From assembly GCF_030128825.1 (NCBI RefSeq), contig NZ_CP119127.1, positions 1,798,001 to 1,862,000 of the forward strand: a stretch of 64,000 nucleotides of DNA. Direction: 5' to 3'. The translations under genes and the position numbers were made by a program. Below are positions 47,686-56,832 of this stretch, piece after piece; positions within the stretch are counted from its first letter, which is position 1, and every line of letters begins with the position of its first letter. The notes below the pieces were generated by a model. It was not told where the DNA came from, did no database searches, and worked only from the letters and a program-made list of their open reading frames with translations. This stretch comes from Sphingobium sp. WTD-1. Its GTDB lineage: Bacteria; Pseudomonadota; Alphaproteobacteria; Sphingomonadales; Sphingomonadaceae.

Positions 47686-50655
47686 ATGAACGTGCAGATC
47701 GCAATCCATCGGCATATGGCGGGCGTCAGCCTGGCCGCGGTCGCCATCATGGCGCTGGCCGGCACCGCCCAGGCCCAGACCGAACCGGCGGCCGAACCCG
47801 CGCCGCAGGCCCAGACGAGCGATGCGCCTGCCGCACAGAGCGCCGACATCATCGTCACCGGATCGCGCATCACCACCAGCGGCTTCAATGCGCCGACGCC
47901 CACCACCGTCATCGGTGAAGAGCAGATCGCCAACAACGCCCAGCCCAACATCTTCAACACAATCGCCCAGTTGCCCTCGCTCCAGGGTTCGACCGGTGCC
48001 GCCACCGGCACCTTCTCCACCTCCAGCGGCCAGCAGGGCCTCAGTTCCTTCTCGCTGCGTGGCCTGGGCGCGATCCGCACTCTGACCCTGCTCGACGGTC
48101 AGCGCGTCGTTGGCGCCAACGTCACCGGCGTGCCCGACATCTCGATGTTCCCGCAACTGCTGGTGAAGCGCGTCGACGTCGTTACCGGCGGCGCATCGGC
48201 CTCCTATGGTTCGGATGCGGTCGGCGGCGTGGTCAACTTCATCACCGACACCCATTTCGAAGGCTTCAAGGGCAATATCCTGGGCAGCATCACCAAATAT
48301 GGCGATGACGAAACCGCGCTGGTCCAGGCCGCCTATGGCAAATCCTTCATGGATGATCGTCTGCATATGGTGGTCAGCGGCGAATATGACCATGAAGGCG
48401 GCGTGGGCGCCGGCGACTTCGGCACCGATCTGGCCGGCAGCCGCAACTGGTATCGCGCCACCACGCTGATGAATACCGGCCAGACCAACAATGGCCTGCC
48501 GCAATATAATTACCGCGATTACGCCCAGCCCTATCAATATGCCCGCTACGGCCTGATCAACAATGGCCCGCTTCAGGGCATCGCCTTCGACCAGAATGGC
48601 AATCCCTACCAGTTCAACTATGGCTCGAACGGTACGCCGACCGGCACCGGCGCGGTCACCAACTGCTATCGCGGCAACAGCTTCTGCGAAGGCGGCGACC
48701 TGTCGGGCGCACCCGGCTCGGGCGCCTCGCTCAAATCCTCGCTGGAGCGCATCAATGGCTATGGCCGGATCGGCTATGATTTCGCCGACAACAACGAAGC
48801 CTATGTCACGGTCAATGTCGCGCAGGTGAAGACCAACAACCAGCCTAGCCCCGGCTATGGCCGCGCCAACCTGACCGTCCAATGTTCCAACCCCTATCTG
48901 CCCCAGTCGGTGCGTGACCAGTGCGCCACCGCCGGCATCACCTCCTTCGGCTTCGGCTCGTCCAACGCCGCCTTCCCCGATCCGCAGGTCTATACCGATC
49001 GCAAGCAATATCGTTTCGTCGCCGGTGCCAAGGGCAAGTTCGGCGCGGCCGGCACCGACTGGAATTATGACGCCTATTATGAGCATGGCATCACCATCTC
49101 GGACATCCGGGTGAAGGATATCGTGCTGCAGAACCGCTATGCGGCGGCGGCCAATGCGATCACCCTCAACGGCGCGATCGTCTGCGCCGATCCGGCCGCC
49201 CGCGCGCTGGGTTGCCAGCCGATCAACATCTTCGGTGGCTTCACCCCCTCGGCCGCCGCGCTCGCCTATGTCGCGCCGCATGACAATGGTCCGTTCCAGC
49301 ACACCAAGCTGACCCAGGACGTCGCCAGCCTCAACTTCTCGGGCAATCCGGTGGAATTGTGGGCGGGACCGCTGTCGGTCGCCTTCGGTGCCGAATATCG
49401 CCGCGAATTCTATCGCGTGAACGCCGACCCCTATGGCGCGGGCGTGTCCGACCTCAGCCCCAACAGCGCCGATTATCCGGCCGACCCGCTGCTCAACGGT
49501 GCACAGGGTAGCAACTGGGCAGCCGGCAACTACAAGAATGGTCGCGGCAAATATGAAGTCTATGAAGGCTTCGTGGAAATCGACATGCCGCTGTTCGACA
49601 GCGAAGCGGTCGGCCGCGCCAACCTGAACGCCGCGGGCCGTGGCACCCATTACAGTACGTCGGGCACGGTCTGGGCGTGGAAGGTCGGCGGCACCTGGGA
49701 CACGCCGCTCGACGGTATCCGCCTGCGTGCGGTCACTTCGCGCGACGTGCGTGCGCCGAACCTGTCGGAACTGTTCGCCGCGCCGACCGTCACGACCCTG
49801 CCGAACTTCAACAACCCCTTCCAGGGCGCAGCGGTTCAGGCGTTCCAGAACACCATCGGCAATCCCAATCTGAAGCCTGAAATCGCCCGCAACACCGAAA
49901 TCGGCATCGTGCTGGCGCGTCCCTCCTGGCTGCCAGGCCTCAGCCTCTCGTTCGACTATTATGACATCAAGCTGAAGGGCGTCGTTTCCAGCCTGTCGGC
50001 GCAGCAGATCGTCCAGTTCTGCTATGACGGCAATCAGGCCTTCTGCGGCGGCTTCAGCCTCGACAATGCCAATCCCAGCCTCAACTATATCAATGTCCAG
50101 CCGTTCAACCTTGCCTCCTGGCGGACCAGCGGCTTCGATATCGAGGCGAGCTATCAGTGGCAGCAGCCCTTGGGCCTGCCGGGCAACTTCACCGTCCGGG
50201 CACTGGGCACCCATATTCGCAAGTTCATCGTCAACGCCGGCATTGCCGGTGTCGATCCGGTCGATCAGGCGGGCGCCAACAACGGCAACACGCCCGACTG
50301 GAAATGGCTGGCGGTGCAGACCTATGACAGCGGCAAGTTCAGCCTGACGGTGCAGGAACGCTGGATCAGCGACGGCACCTTCGGCAACCAATATGTCGTG
50401 TGCCAGTCGTCCTGCCCGGCCTCGACCGCGAACCACCCGACCATCGATTACAACAAGATGAAGGGGGCCTTCTATGTCGACATCGGCGCCACCTTCAAGT
50501 TCAGCGACCGTGTGTCCCTCTATGGCAAGGTCGACAATCTGTTCGACAAGGATCCGGTCGCGTCGCCCCAGACCAACACCGGTCTCGACATCAACCCGGC
50601 GCTCTACGACACGCTGGGCCGCGTCTACCGCGCCGGTGTCCGCTTCAATTTCTGA
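47686..50655 (+). CDS. TonB-dependent receptor of the beta-helix locus
   Basis: Outer-membrane receptor, 989 residues from the ATG at 47686, which has GGGGAAGAGG directly upstream and gives a proper signal peptide (VAIMALAGTAQAQ); 17 extra codons upstream are open. Plug motifs: ADIIVTGSRITTSGFNAPTP, SLRGLGAIRTLTLLDGQRV, VKRVDVVTGGASASYGSDAV. The barrel ends VYRAGVRFNF with a terminal Phe. Extracellular loops contain several Cys pairs (TNCYRGNSFCEGG, VCQSSCPAS). Flanked by two paralogous exported beta-helix proteins on the same strand, it most likely imports their product. Confidence 0.93.
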   Translation: MNVQIAIHRHMAGVSLAAVAIMALAGTAQAQTEPAAEPAPQAQTSDAPAAQSADIIVTGSRITTSGFNAPTPTTVIGEEQIANNAQPNIFNTIAQLPSLQGSTGAATGTFSTSSGQQGLSSFSLRGLGAIRTLTLLDGQRVVGANVTGVPDISMFPQLLVKRVDVVTGGASASYGSDAVGGVVNFITDTHFEGFKGNILGSITKYGDDETALVQAAYGKSFMDDRLHMVVSGEYDHEGGVGAGDFGTDLAGSRNWYRATTLMNTGQTNNGLPQYNYRDYAQPYQYARYGLINNGPLQGIAFDQNGNPYQFNYGSNGTPTGTGAVTNCYRGNSFCEGGDLSGAPGSGASLKSSLERINGYGRIGYDFADNNEAYVTVNVAQVKTNNQPSPGYGRANLTVQCSNPYLPQSVRDQCATAGITSFGFGSSNAAFPDPQVYTDRKQYRFVAGAKGKFGAAGTDWNYDAYYEHGITISDIRVKDIVLQNRYAAAANAITLNGAIVCADPAARALGCQPINIFGGFTPSAAALAYVAPHDNGPFQHTKLTQDVASLNFSGNPVELWAGPLSVAFGAEYRREFYRVNADPYGAGVSDLSPNSADYPADPLLNGAQGSNWAAGNYKNGRGKYEVYEGFVEIDMPLFDSEAVGRANLNAAGRGTHYSTSGTVWAWKVGGTWDTPLDGIRLRAVTSRDVRAPNLSELFAAPTVTTLPNFNNPFQGAAVQAFQNTIGNPNLKPEIARNTEIGIVLARPSWLPGLSLSFDYYDIKLKGVVSSLSAQQIVQFCYDGNQAFCGGFSLDNANPSLNYINVQPFNLASWRTSGFDIEASYQWQQPLGLPGNFTVRALGTHIRKFIVNAGIAGVDPVDQAGANNGNTPDWKWLAVQTYDSGKFSLTVQERWISDGTFGNQYVVCQSSCPASTANHPTIDYNKMKGAFYVDIGATFKFSDRVSLYGKVDNLFDKDPVASPQTNTGLDINPALYDTLGRVYRAGVRFNF

Positions 50656-50684
50656 TAAAACATAACATCTCTCCCCCCAAACTT

Positions 50685-50719
50685 GTCCCGGTCCTGCACG
50701 GCCGGGACATCTTCTTTTT
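50685..50719 (+). terminator. Rho-independent terminator after the TonB receptor
   Basis: GTCCCGG (50685-50691) and CCGGGAC (50702-50708) with a 10-nt loop, then ATCTTCTTTTT. It separates the receptor from the second beta-helix gene, whose start follows 15 nt later. Confidence 0.8.
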
Positions 50720-50733
50720 ACGGAGCCTGATAG

Positions 50734-53700
50734 ATGTATCGTGGATTGAGCGGAGCCTGCGCATCCGTCCTGCTGTGCCTGGCCGCCGCGCAGCCCGCCG
50801 CCGCTTCCCCGTCCGTCTATACCGCCATGCCCGACGATGCGCGGGCCGTGACGGTGAAGGGCGTGGGCGATGGCCGCGCCGATGACAGCGCCGCGATCCA
50901 GCAGGCGCTCGACGCCGCCGCCGCGACGCCCGGCGGCGGCATAGTCTTCTTGCCCCAAGGCACCTATCGCATCAGCCGCACCCTGTTCCTCTGGCCCGGC
51001 GTGCGCATCTTCGGCATTGGTGCCCAGCGCCCGACGATCCTGCTCGGTGCCAACACACCCGGCTTCCAGCGCGGCGTCGCCCATATGCTGATCTTCACCG
51101 GTGGCAAGCGTCAGACCGACAAGGAAAGCTGGCCCGCCGCCTTCCCGCCGGCCGGCAGCGTGCCGTTCGACAAGACAATTGCCGACGCCAATCCGGGCAC
51201 CTTCTATTCCGCGCTCGGCAATATCGATTTCCGCATCATGGACGGCAATCCGGCGGCGACCGCGATCCGCTTCCATTCCGCCCAGCACAGTTTCGTCAGC
51301 CATGTCGATTTCGACATCGGGTCGGGCCTCGCGGGCCTCTACCATGTCGCCAACGAGGCGGAGGATCTGCATTTCAAGGGCGGCCGCTATGGCATCCTCG
51401 CGGAAAAGACCTCGCCGGCCTGGCCCTTCGCCCTGGTCGATGCCACGTTCGAGGGACAGCGCGACGCCGCCATCCGCGAGCATGAAGCGGGCCTGACCCT
51501 GCTCAATGTCGCCTTCCGCAATGTGCCGGTCGGGATCGAGATCGACCGGGGCTATGGCGACTGGCTCTGGGGCCAGGATGTCCGCTTCGAGAATGTGTCG
51601 AAGGCTGGCGTCATCATTTCCAACGAGAAGAATGTCTATACCCAGGTCGGCTTCCAGAATGTGCTGGCCGCCAACACGCCAACCTTTGCCCGCTTCCGCG
51701 AAAGCGGCCGGACGGTGGCGGGACAGGGGAAGGCCTATAAGGTTGCCTCCTTCACCCATGGCCTGACCCTGCCGGGCCTTGGCCGGATCGGCGACTATAA
51801 GACCGACATGCAGGCGCAGCCGATCGCCAGCCTGCCGGCGCCCGGCGCGCCCGCCATCCGCCCGCTGCCTCCGGTCTCCGAATGGGTGAATGTCCGCACA
51901 TTGGGGGCGAAGGGCGACAATAGCACGGACGACACTGCCGTGCTGCAGAAGGCGATCGACAGCTATCGCGTCGTCTACCTCCCCGTCGGCTTCTACAAGG
52001 TCAGTGACACGCTGCGGCTGCGCGCCGACACGGTGCTGCTCGGCCTCCACCCCAGCCTGACCCAGATCGTCCTGCCCGATGGCACGCCCGCCTTTCAGGG
52101 TGTCGGCGTGCCCAAGGCGCTCATTGAAAGCGCGCAGGGTGGCGACGCGATTGTCGCTGGCCTGGCGCTGGACACCAGCGGCGCCAATCCGCGCGCGACC
52201 GGCCTGTTGTGGAAGGCCGGTGCCAACTCGATGGTCAACGACGTCAAGTTCCAGGGCGGTCATGGCACCGATGCCTTCGACGGCAGCCGGCGCAATCCCT
52301 ACAACAACAACGCCACCGCCGATCCCGACGCATCGCGCCGCTGGGGCGGCCAATATGCCAGCCTCTGGGTGACGCAGGGCGGCGGGGGCACCTTCGCCAA
52401 TATCTGGAGCCCCAGCACATTCGGCCATCCGGGCATATTGATCTCCGACACGGACACGCCGGGCCGGTTGATCCAGGCCTCGGTCGAACATCATGTCCGC
52501 ACCGAAATCGGCCTCAACCGCGTCGCCAACTGGGAATTGCTGGCGCCCCAGACCGAGGGGGAGGCGGGCGAGAGCGGCGATGCCGTCGCGCTCGAAATCC
52601 GCGACTCCCGCAACATCTTGGTCGCCAATTTCCACGGCTATCGCGTCACCCGCACGCGCAAGCCTGCGCCGACCGCCGTGTCGCTCTATAATTCCCACGA
52701 CATCCGCTTCCGCAACGTCCATGTGAACGCGGAAAGCGGGGTCGGCACCTGCGACGAAAATGGCTGCGGCACCTTCTTGCGCCTCACCAAATATCCGTTC
52801 GAGAATGCGATTCAGGACATCAGCCACGGCCTTGAAGTGCGCGAGCGCGAATTCGCCGTGCTCGACGTGCCGGCGAAGCCCGATCCGGTCGCCCCCTCGA
52901 CCTTCGGCGGCGCCAGCGTGGAGAAACTCGCTGATGGTTTCTACGGGTTGGGCGGCGGCGCGGTGGACGCACAGGGCCGGCTCTATTTCATCGACCGCTT
53001 CTTCCAGCGCATCTGGCGCTGGTCCGACGCGGGCCGGCTGGAGATGATCCGCGACGCCGCGCTCGATCCGGTGAACCTGACCATCGACAAGTCGGGTAAT
53101 CTGCTCGTCCTCTCCTCCTATGGCCGCAACGGCACCGTCTACAGCGTCACCCCCGGCGCGCCGGACACGCAGGTCAGCGTCATCCCGGCGACGCCTACGG
53201 GGCAGGGCAGCGCGGCCACGATCTTCCCGGTCAACTGGTGGGTGAATGGCGAGTTTAGGGACCAGATCGATCCCAAGACCTATGCGTTCACCACGCTTGC
53301 CGACATGTTCGCCCGCGACGCCGCACAGTCCAATGCGCAGGCCTATGTCTCGCCCGACGGCAGCATTGCCCTGCCGGCCTGGCGCGTCTTCGCCCAGGGA
53401 CCGGTCGACCATCGCGGCCTGCGCTTCTCGCATACGCTCGACAGCTATGGCTTCGTCCAGGGCAAGCCGGGCCAGCGCATCTATGTCACCAACGGATCGG
53501 AAAACCGCACCTACAGCGCGCTGGTCGCCGGCAACGGTACGCTCACCGACCTCAAGCCCTTTGCCGATCGTGGTGGCGAGGGCGTGGTCAGCGATGCGCA
53601 GGGCCGGGTCTATGTCGCCAATGGCCATGTCTTCGTCTACGCGCCCGACGGCAAGCCGATCGGCCGGATCGACGTGCCCGAACGGCCGCTACAGCTGCTG

Positions 53701-53772
53701 TTCGGCGGCCCGGACGGCAAGACCCTGTTCATGTTGTCGCACCACGGCCTTTACGCGGCGCGGGTGGAATAG
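50734..53772 (+). CDS. Exported two-beta-helix protein with SMP-30/lactonase-like tail (paralogue B)
   Basis: A 1012-residue secreted protein with the same three-part build as the product at 44526: signal peptide (LLCLAAAQPAAAS), beta-helix 1 (VKGVGDGRADDSAAIQQALD, ~37), beta-helix 2 (VRTLGAKGDNSTDDTAVLQ, ~382), and a lactonase-like propeller from ~729 (DGFYGLGGGAVDAQGRLYFID). Long stretches are shared with paralogue A, e.g. DVRFENVSKAGV and FRNVHVN.ESG, and insertions differ mainly in the second helix. It is separated from the receptor by a terminator, so it may have its own promoter in the short gap or depend on read-through. Function unknown; probably acts on the same glycan as A with different linkage preference (inference). 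Confidence 0.8.
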   Translation: MYRGLSGACASVLLCLAAAQPAAASPSVYTAMPDDARAVTVKGVGDGRADDSAAIQQALDAAAATPGGGIVFLPQGTYRISRTLFLWPGVRIFGIGAQRPTILLGANTPGFQRGVAHMLIFTGGKRQTDKESWPAAFPPAGSVPFDKTIADANPGTFYSALGNIDFRIMDGNPAATAIRFHSAQHSFVSHVDFDIGSGLAGLYHVANEAEDLHFKGGRYGILAEKTSPAWPFALVDATFEGQRDAAIREHEAGLTLLNVAFRNVPVGIEIDRGYGDWLWGQDVRFENVSKAGVIISNEKNVYTQVGFQNVLAANTPTFARFRESGRTVAGQGKAYKVASFTHGLTLPGLGRIGDYKTDMQAQPIASLPAPGAPAIRPLPPVSEWVNVRTLGAKGDNSTDDTAVLQKAIDSYRVVYLPVGFYKVSDTLRLRADTVLLGLHPSLTQIVLPDGTPAFQGVGVPKALIESAQGGDAIVAGLALDTSGANPRATGLLWKAGANSMVNDVKFQGGHGTDAFDGSRRNPYNNNATADPDASRRWGGQYASLWVTQGGGGTFANIWSPSTFGHPGILISDTDTPGRLIQASVEHHVRTEIGLNRVANWELLAPQTEGEAGESGDAVALEIRDSRNILVANFHGYRVTRTRKPAPTAVSLYNSHDIRFRNVHVNAESGVGTCDENGCGTFLRLTKYPFENAIQDISHGLEVREREFAVLDVPAKPDPVAPSTFGGASVEKLADGFYGLGGGAVDAQGRLYFIDRFFQRIWRWSDAGRLEMIRDAALDPVNLTIDKSGNLLVLSSYGRNGTVYSVTPGAPDTQVSVIPATPTGQGSAATIFPVNWWVNGEFRDQIDPKTYAFTTLADMFARDAAQSNAQAYVSPDGSIALPAWRVFAQGPVDHRGLRFSHTLDSYGFVQGKPGQRIYVTNGSENRTYSALVAGNGTLTDLKPFADRGGEGVVSDAQGRVYVANGHVFVYAPDGKPIGRIDVPERPLQLLFGGPDGKTLFMLSHHGLYAARVE

Positions 53773-53776
53773 GGGA

Positions 53777-55117
53777 TCAAATTATCAGTCCGGGGATGAT
53801 CTTGTTCGTCTCCAGACTGCCTGTGCCCCAGCGGTCGACCGGCACGCCCATCGCCTGTTGCAGGGTCAGGCCGACGCGGCTGACCGGCGATCCGTCGCCG
53901 GTGATATATTGGCCGGTATGGATGCGTCCGCCGGCCGACCCCGCCGTCATCATCGGGATATTGTCGATCGTGTGGAATTTGGCGAACTCGGTCTCGCTAT
54001 GGGCAAAGACCAGGCTGTTATCCAGCAGGGTGCGGTCGCCCTCCTTCACCGCGTCCATCGCCTTGATGAAATAGGTCCAGGCCTCCATGCACTTGTCGAC
54101 ATAGAAGGTGACTTCGGGCTGATAGCCCAACCGGTTGTCCAGCACCTCCTCATGGGTCAGCTGATGATGGGTGATGGTGCTGCCCACGCGCGTCAGCGAC
54201 GACGCGCCATTGTTGAAGTTCATGTTGAACAGCCGGACATTGTCGCACGCCATCGCCATCACCAGCAGATCGGTCATGATCTCGTGATTGCGCATGACAT
54301 TCTCGATCTCGGCGTTGACCGGCAGGTCGGGCACCTTGGGCGGCACGATACAGGCCTGCATCGGCGCCGGCTTGGTCAGTTGCACGTCAAGCTGGTTTTC
54401 CAGCTGCCGCAGCGAGGTGAAATATTGGTCGAGACGCTGCCTGTCGGCCGCGCCCAGCCGCGCCTCCAGCGCCTGGCGCTGGTCGGACACGCCGGATAGG
54501 ACACTGCGCCGCGCCATCACCGCCGGATCGGGGGTGAAGGTCGCGCTGTTGGGATCATGGAAGCCCGCGCCGAACAGCCTTGTATACAGGGCGGCGGGCG
54601 ACACTTCCGCCGGGTTGAGATTGCCATTGCCGCGCCCGGACAGCGAATTGCGCGGATCGCCGGTTGCCGACAGTTCGATCGAGCGGAAGCGGGTGCGGGT
54701 GCCGATCACATCGCCGATCGACACGTCGAAGGACGGCCCCGGCAGGCCCCGGTCGGAATCGATCGCCATGCCGGTGCGGATGCCGATGCCGCCGCTGATG
54801 TGCGGCAGGTTGGGCTTGCCGTCGAGCGGCAGGGTGAAGTCGCCCAGGATATTGACCTTGTGCTTGAGCGCCTCGATCGAGGCCAGTTCGACCTTCAGCT
54901 CATAATCTTTGCCGGCGGCGCTGGGGAACCAGCGCGGCGGATTGACGCCCAGCCCCCAGAACCAGGTGCCGAAACGGATCGGCATCGGCGCGCCGGTCGC
55001 CGCCATGGCGGTGCCGTTGCCGTCGAGGAAGATGTCGAGCAGCGGCAGGCCGACGGCCACGGCCATGCCGTTGACCATGCCGCGCAGCGCGGTGCGGCGA
55101 TCGAGGGTGAAGCTCAT
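53777..55117 (-). CDS. DUF1552 exported protein
   Basis: A 446-residue protein of the DUF1552 family, function not established. A twin-arginine-like leader is present (LDRRTALRGMVNGMAVAVGLPLLD). Family landmarks: PIRFGTWFWGLGVNPPRWFP, VNILGDFTLPLDGKPNLPHISGG, the segment LSGRGNGNLNPAEVSPAALYTRLFG, and LVFAHSETEFAKFHTIDNIPMM near the end. In many bacteria DUF1552 genes sit beside DUF1588/1592 genes, as here, where its start overlaps the previous stop by 4 nt. Last gene of a seven-gene minus-strand operon; it ends 4 bp from the convergent paralogue B stop. Confidence 0.88.
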   Translation of the reverse strand: MSFTLDRRTALRGMVNGMAVAVGLPLLDIFLDGNGTAMAATGAPMPIRFGTWFWGLGVNPPRWFPSAAGKDYELKVELASIEALKHKVNILGDFTLPLDGKPNLPHISGGIGIRTGMAIDSDRGLPGPSFDVSIGDVIGTRTRFRSIELSATGDPRNSLSGRGNGNLNPAEVSPAALYTRLFGAGFHDPNSATFTPDPAVMARRSVLSGVSDQRQALEARLGAADRQRLDQYFTSLRQLENQLDVQLTKPAPMQACIVPPKVPDLPVNAEIENVMRNHEIMTDLLVMAMACDNVRLFNMNFNNGASSLTRVGSTITHHQLTHEEVLDNRLGYQPEVTFYVDKCMEAWTYFIKAMDAVKEGDRTLLDNSLVFAHSETEFAKFHTIDNIPMMTAGSAGGRIHTGQYITGDGSPVSRVGLTLQQAMGVPVDRWGTGSLETNKIIPGLII

Positions 55118-56832
55118 GGGCGGTCTCCTTCGCGGATATGCGGGCTGGTCATCATCGCGACCTGGGGTTTCGCCAGCGGCGGCGTGCTGACGCGATAGGC
55201 ATCGGCCATGGTCGCGACCCGCAGGAACAGCGCCTGGATGCGGTAGCCGTCGGCGGCGAAGCCCTGTTCCAGCGCCATCGCAGTCGCTTCCTCATCCTGC
55301 GGCATCCGGCCGGTCGCATATTGGAAGGCGCGGCCGGCAACGCATTCGGTGGTCGATTTGCTCGCCGCCAGCGCCTGGCCCAGGCCGACATTGCCCTTGA
55401 AGGCGGTGCCCTCGAACACGCCGGCGGTATCGATCGGCGCGTCATTCTCGGTCCGGCGGAAGGCGCCGATGCCGTCGAACCGCTCCAGCGGCAGGCCCAG
55501 CGGGTCGGTGATCTTATGGCAGGCGGCACAGACCGGATCGCTATTATGGGCGTTCAGGCGAATGCGCGCGGTCGGCATCGCCTTGTTGCCGACATCCTGT
55601 ACGGCGGTGAAATTGACGTTGCCGGGCGGATTGGGCACCGGCTGGCACAGCAGCAGTTCGCGGATCGCCCGGCCGCGCAGGGTCGGCGAACTGCGCCCCG
55701 AATGAGAATAGAGCGCCAGGAAGCCGGCCTGGCCCAGCAGCCCGGCGCGATCGTCGCCATCGGCAAATTCATAGGGCACCCAGCCCTGCATGCTGGAGAC
55801 CTTGGCCTGATAGAGCGGCCCCAGCGCCCGGTTGATGAAGGTCCGCCGGGTGGTGAACAGGTCGCGATAGTCGCCCTGTCGCGTCACCAACTGGTCGACG
55901 ATCATGCGCAGCATCTGTTCGGACAGGGCCGACGCGACATCGGGGTTGAAGCGGGGATAGACGATCTGGTCCTTGGCCATTTCGTCGAACTTCTCGAACA
56001 ACAGCATGTCGGCGAAGAAGGCGCGCACGCCATCCTCCAGCCGGGACGAACGGACCATTTTCTGCGCGATCGCTGCGAGCTGCGCGGGATCGGTGAGCTT
56101 GCCCTCGTCGGCCGCGCGCAGCAGCGCCTCATTGGGCGTCGTGTTCCACAGCAGGTAGCTCAACCGCGCGGCGCGGGCATGGTTGTCGAGCCGCAGGCTG
56201 CCGGGCGCTTCGGGGTCGGGCTCTGCGCTCTCGATGATGTAGAGGAATTGTGGCGATACCAGCATGGCGGCGAGCGCCAGCTGCATCCCGTCATAGAAGC
56301 CCTGGCCATCGCCAGCGCCCTTGCCGGCCATCATGACGAAGGCGCCGATCTCCTCCTGAGTCATCGGCCGGCGAAACAGGTAGCGGCCGATCGGCATCAG
56401 CGTCCGTGCGGCGCAATCGGCGTCGGGCGCGGCCGCGTCGCGCGGGGCGCAGGGCATGAACTGGGCGCGGCGATCCGGCGCAAACACCTGCGCGGCGATA
56501 TTGCGCGCCATCGCATCGAACTGCTCCAGTCCGGCGGGTGAGATGGTCGATGCGCTGGCGCCGGTCGCGATCAGCTCATGCACCGGCCGCACGATCGGCT
56601 CGAACCGGCCTGCCACCTTGATGTCCGCGCCGAAGATATCGGCGATGCTATTGCGATATTGCGCTTCGGTCAGGCGGCGCATCCCCGCCACCTGGCCCAG
56701 CGGCGTCTTCAAGGGCGCGAAGCTGGCGTCGGGCGTGGCGGCGGTCTGCGGTGCCTTCTCGACCGTGCAGGCGCTCAGCATCAGCCCGGCGAGCAACGCC
56801 CAGCGCGCCCTATGGCGAAACGGTCGGCTCAT
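55114..56832 (-). CDS. DUF1587/1595/1592/1588/1585 lipoprotein with CxxCH motif
   Basis: A 572-residue predicted lipoprotein (lipobox LMLSAC at about residue 22) of the planctomycete-type cytochrome-like family. Segments in order: MRRLTEAQYRNSIADIFG (DUF1587), GRYLFRRPMTQEEIGAF (DUF1595), RLSYLLWNTTPNEALLRAAD (DUF1592), SPTLRGRAIRELLLCQPVPN with VCAACHKITDPLGLPLERFD (DUF1588; the CxxCH could bind heme) and a DUF1585-like end. The start at 56832 overlaps the upstream stop as ATGA and gives the lipoprotein signal; 29 further open codons are shadow. Function is unknown, but the pairing with a DUF1552 gene is common. Confidence 0.87.
   Translation of the reverse strand: MSRPFRHRARWALLAGLMLSACTVEKAPQTAATPDASFAPLKTPLGQVAGMRRLTEAQYRNSIADIFGADIKVAGRFEPIVRPVHELIATGASASTISPAGLEQFDAMARNIAAQVFAPDRRAQFMPCAPRDAAAPDADCAARTLMPIGRYLFRRPMTQEEIGAFVMMAGKGAGDGQGFYDGMQLALAAMLVSPQFLYIIESAEPDPEAPGSLRLDNHARAARLSYLLWNTTPNEALLRAADEGKLTDPAQLAAIAQKMVRSSRLEDGVRAFFADMLLFEKFDEMAKDQIVYPRFNPDVASALSEQMLRMIVDQLVTRQGDYRDLFTTRRTFINRALGPLYQAKVSSMQGWVPYEFADGDDRAGLLGQAGFLALYSHSGRSSPTLRGRAIRELLLCQPVPNPPGNVNFTAVQDVGNKAMPTARIRLNAHNSDPVCAACHKITDPLGLPLERFDGIGAFRRTENDAPIDTAGVFEGTAFKGNVGLGQALAASKSTTECVAGRAFQYATGRMPQDEEATAMALEQGFAADGYRIQALFLRVATMADAYRVSTPPLAKPQVAMMTSPHIREGDRP

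Noticed and set aside
47611..53628. 2005-codon minus-strand open frame
   Set aside because: It lies exactly opposite two beta-helix genes and a TonB receptor that have signal peptides and recognisable motifs. Its translation is low-complexity and rich in R, G, A and D with no domain; it is a high-GC shadow.
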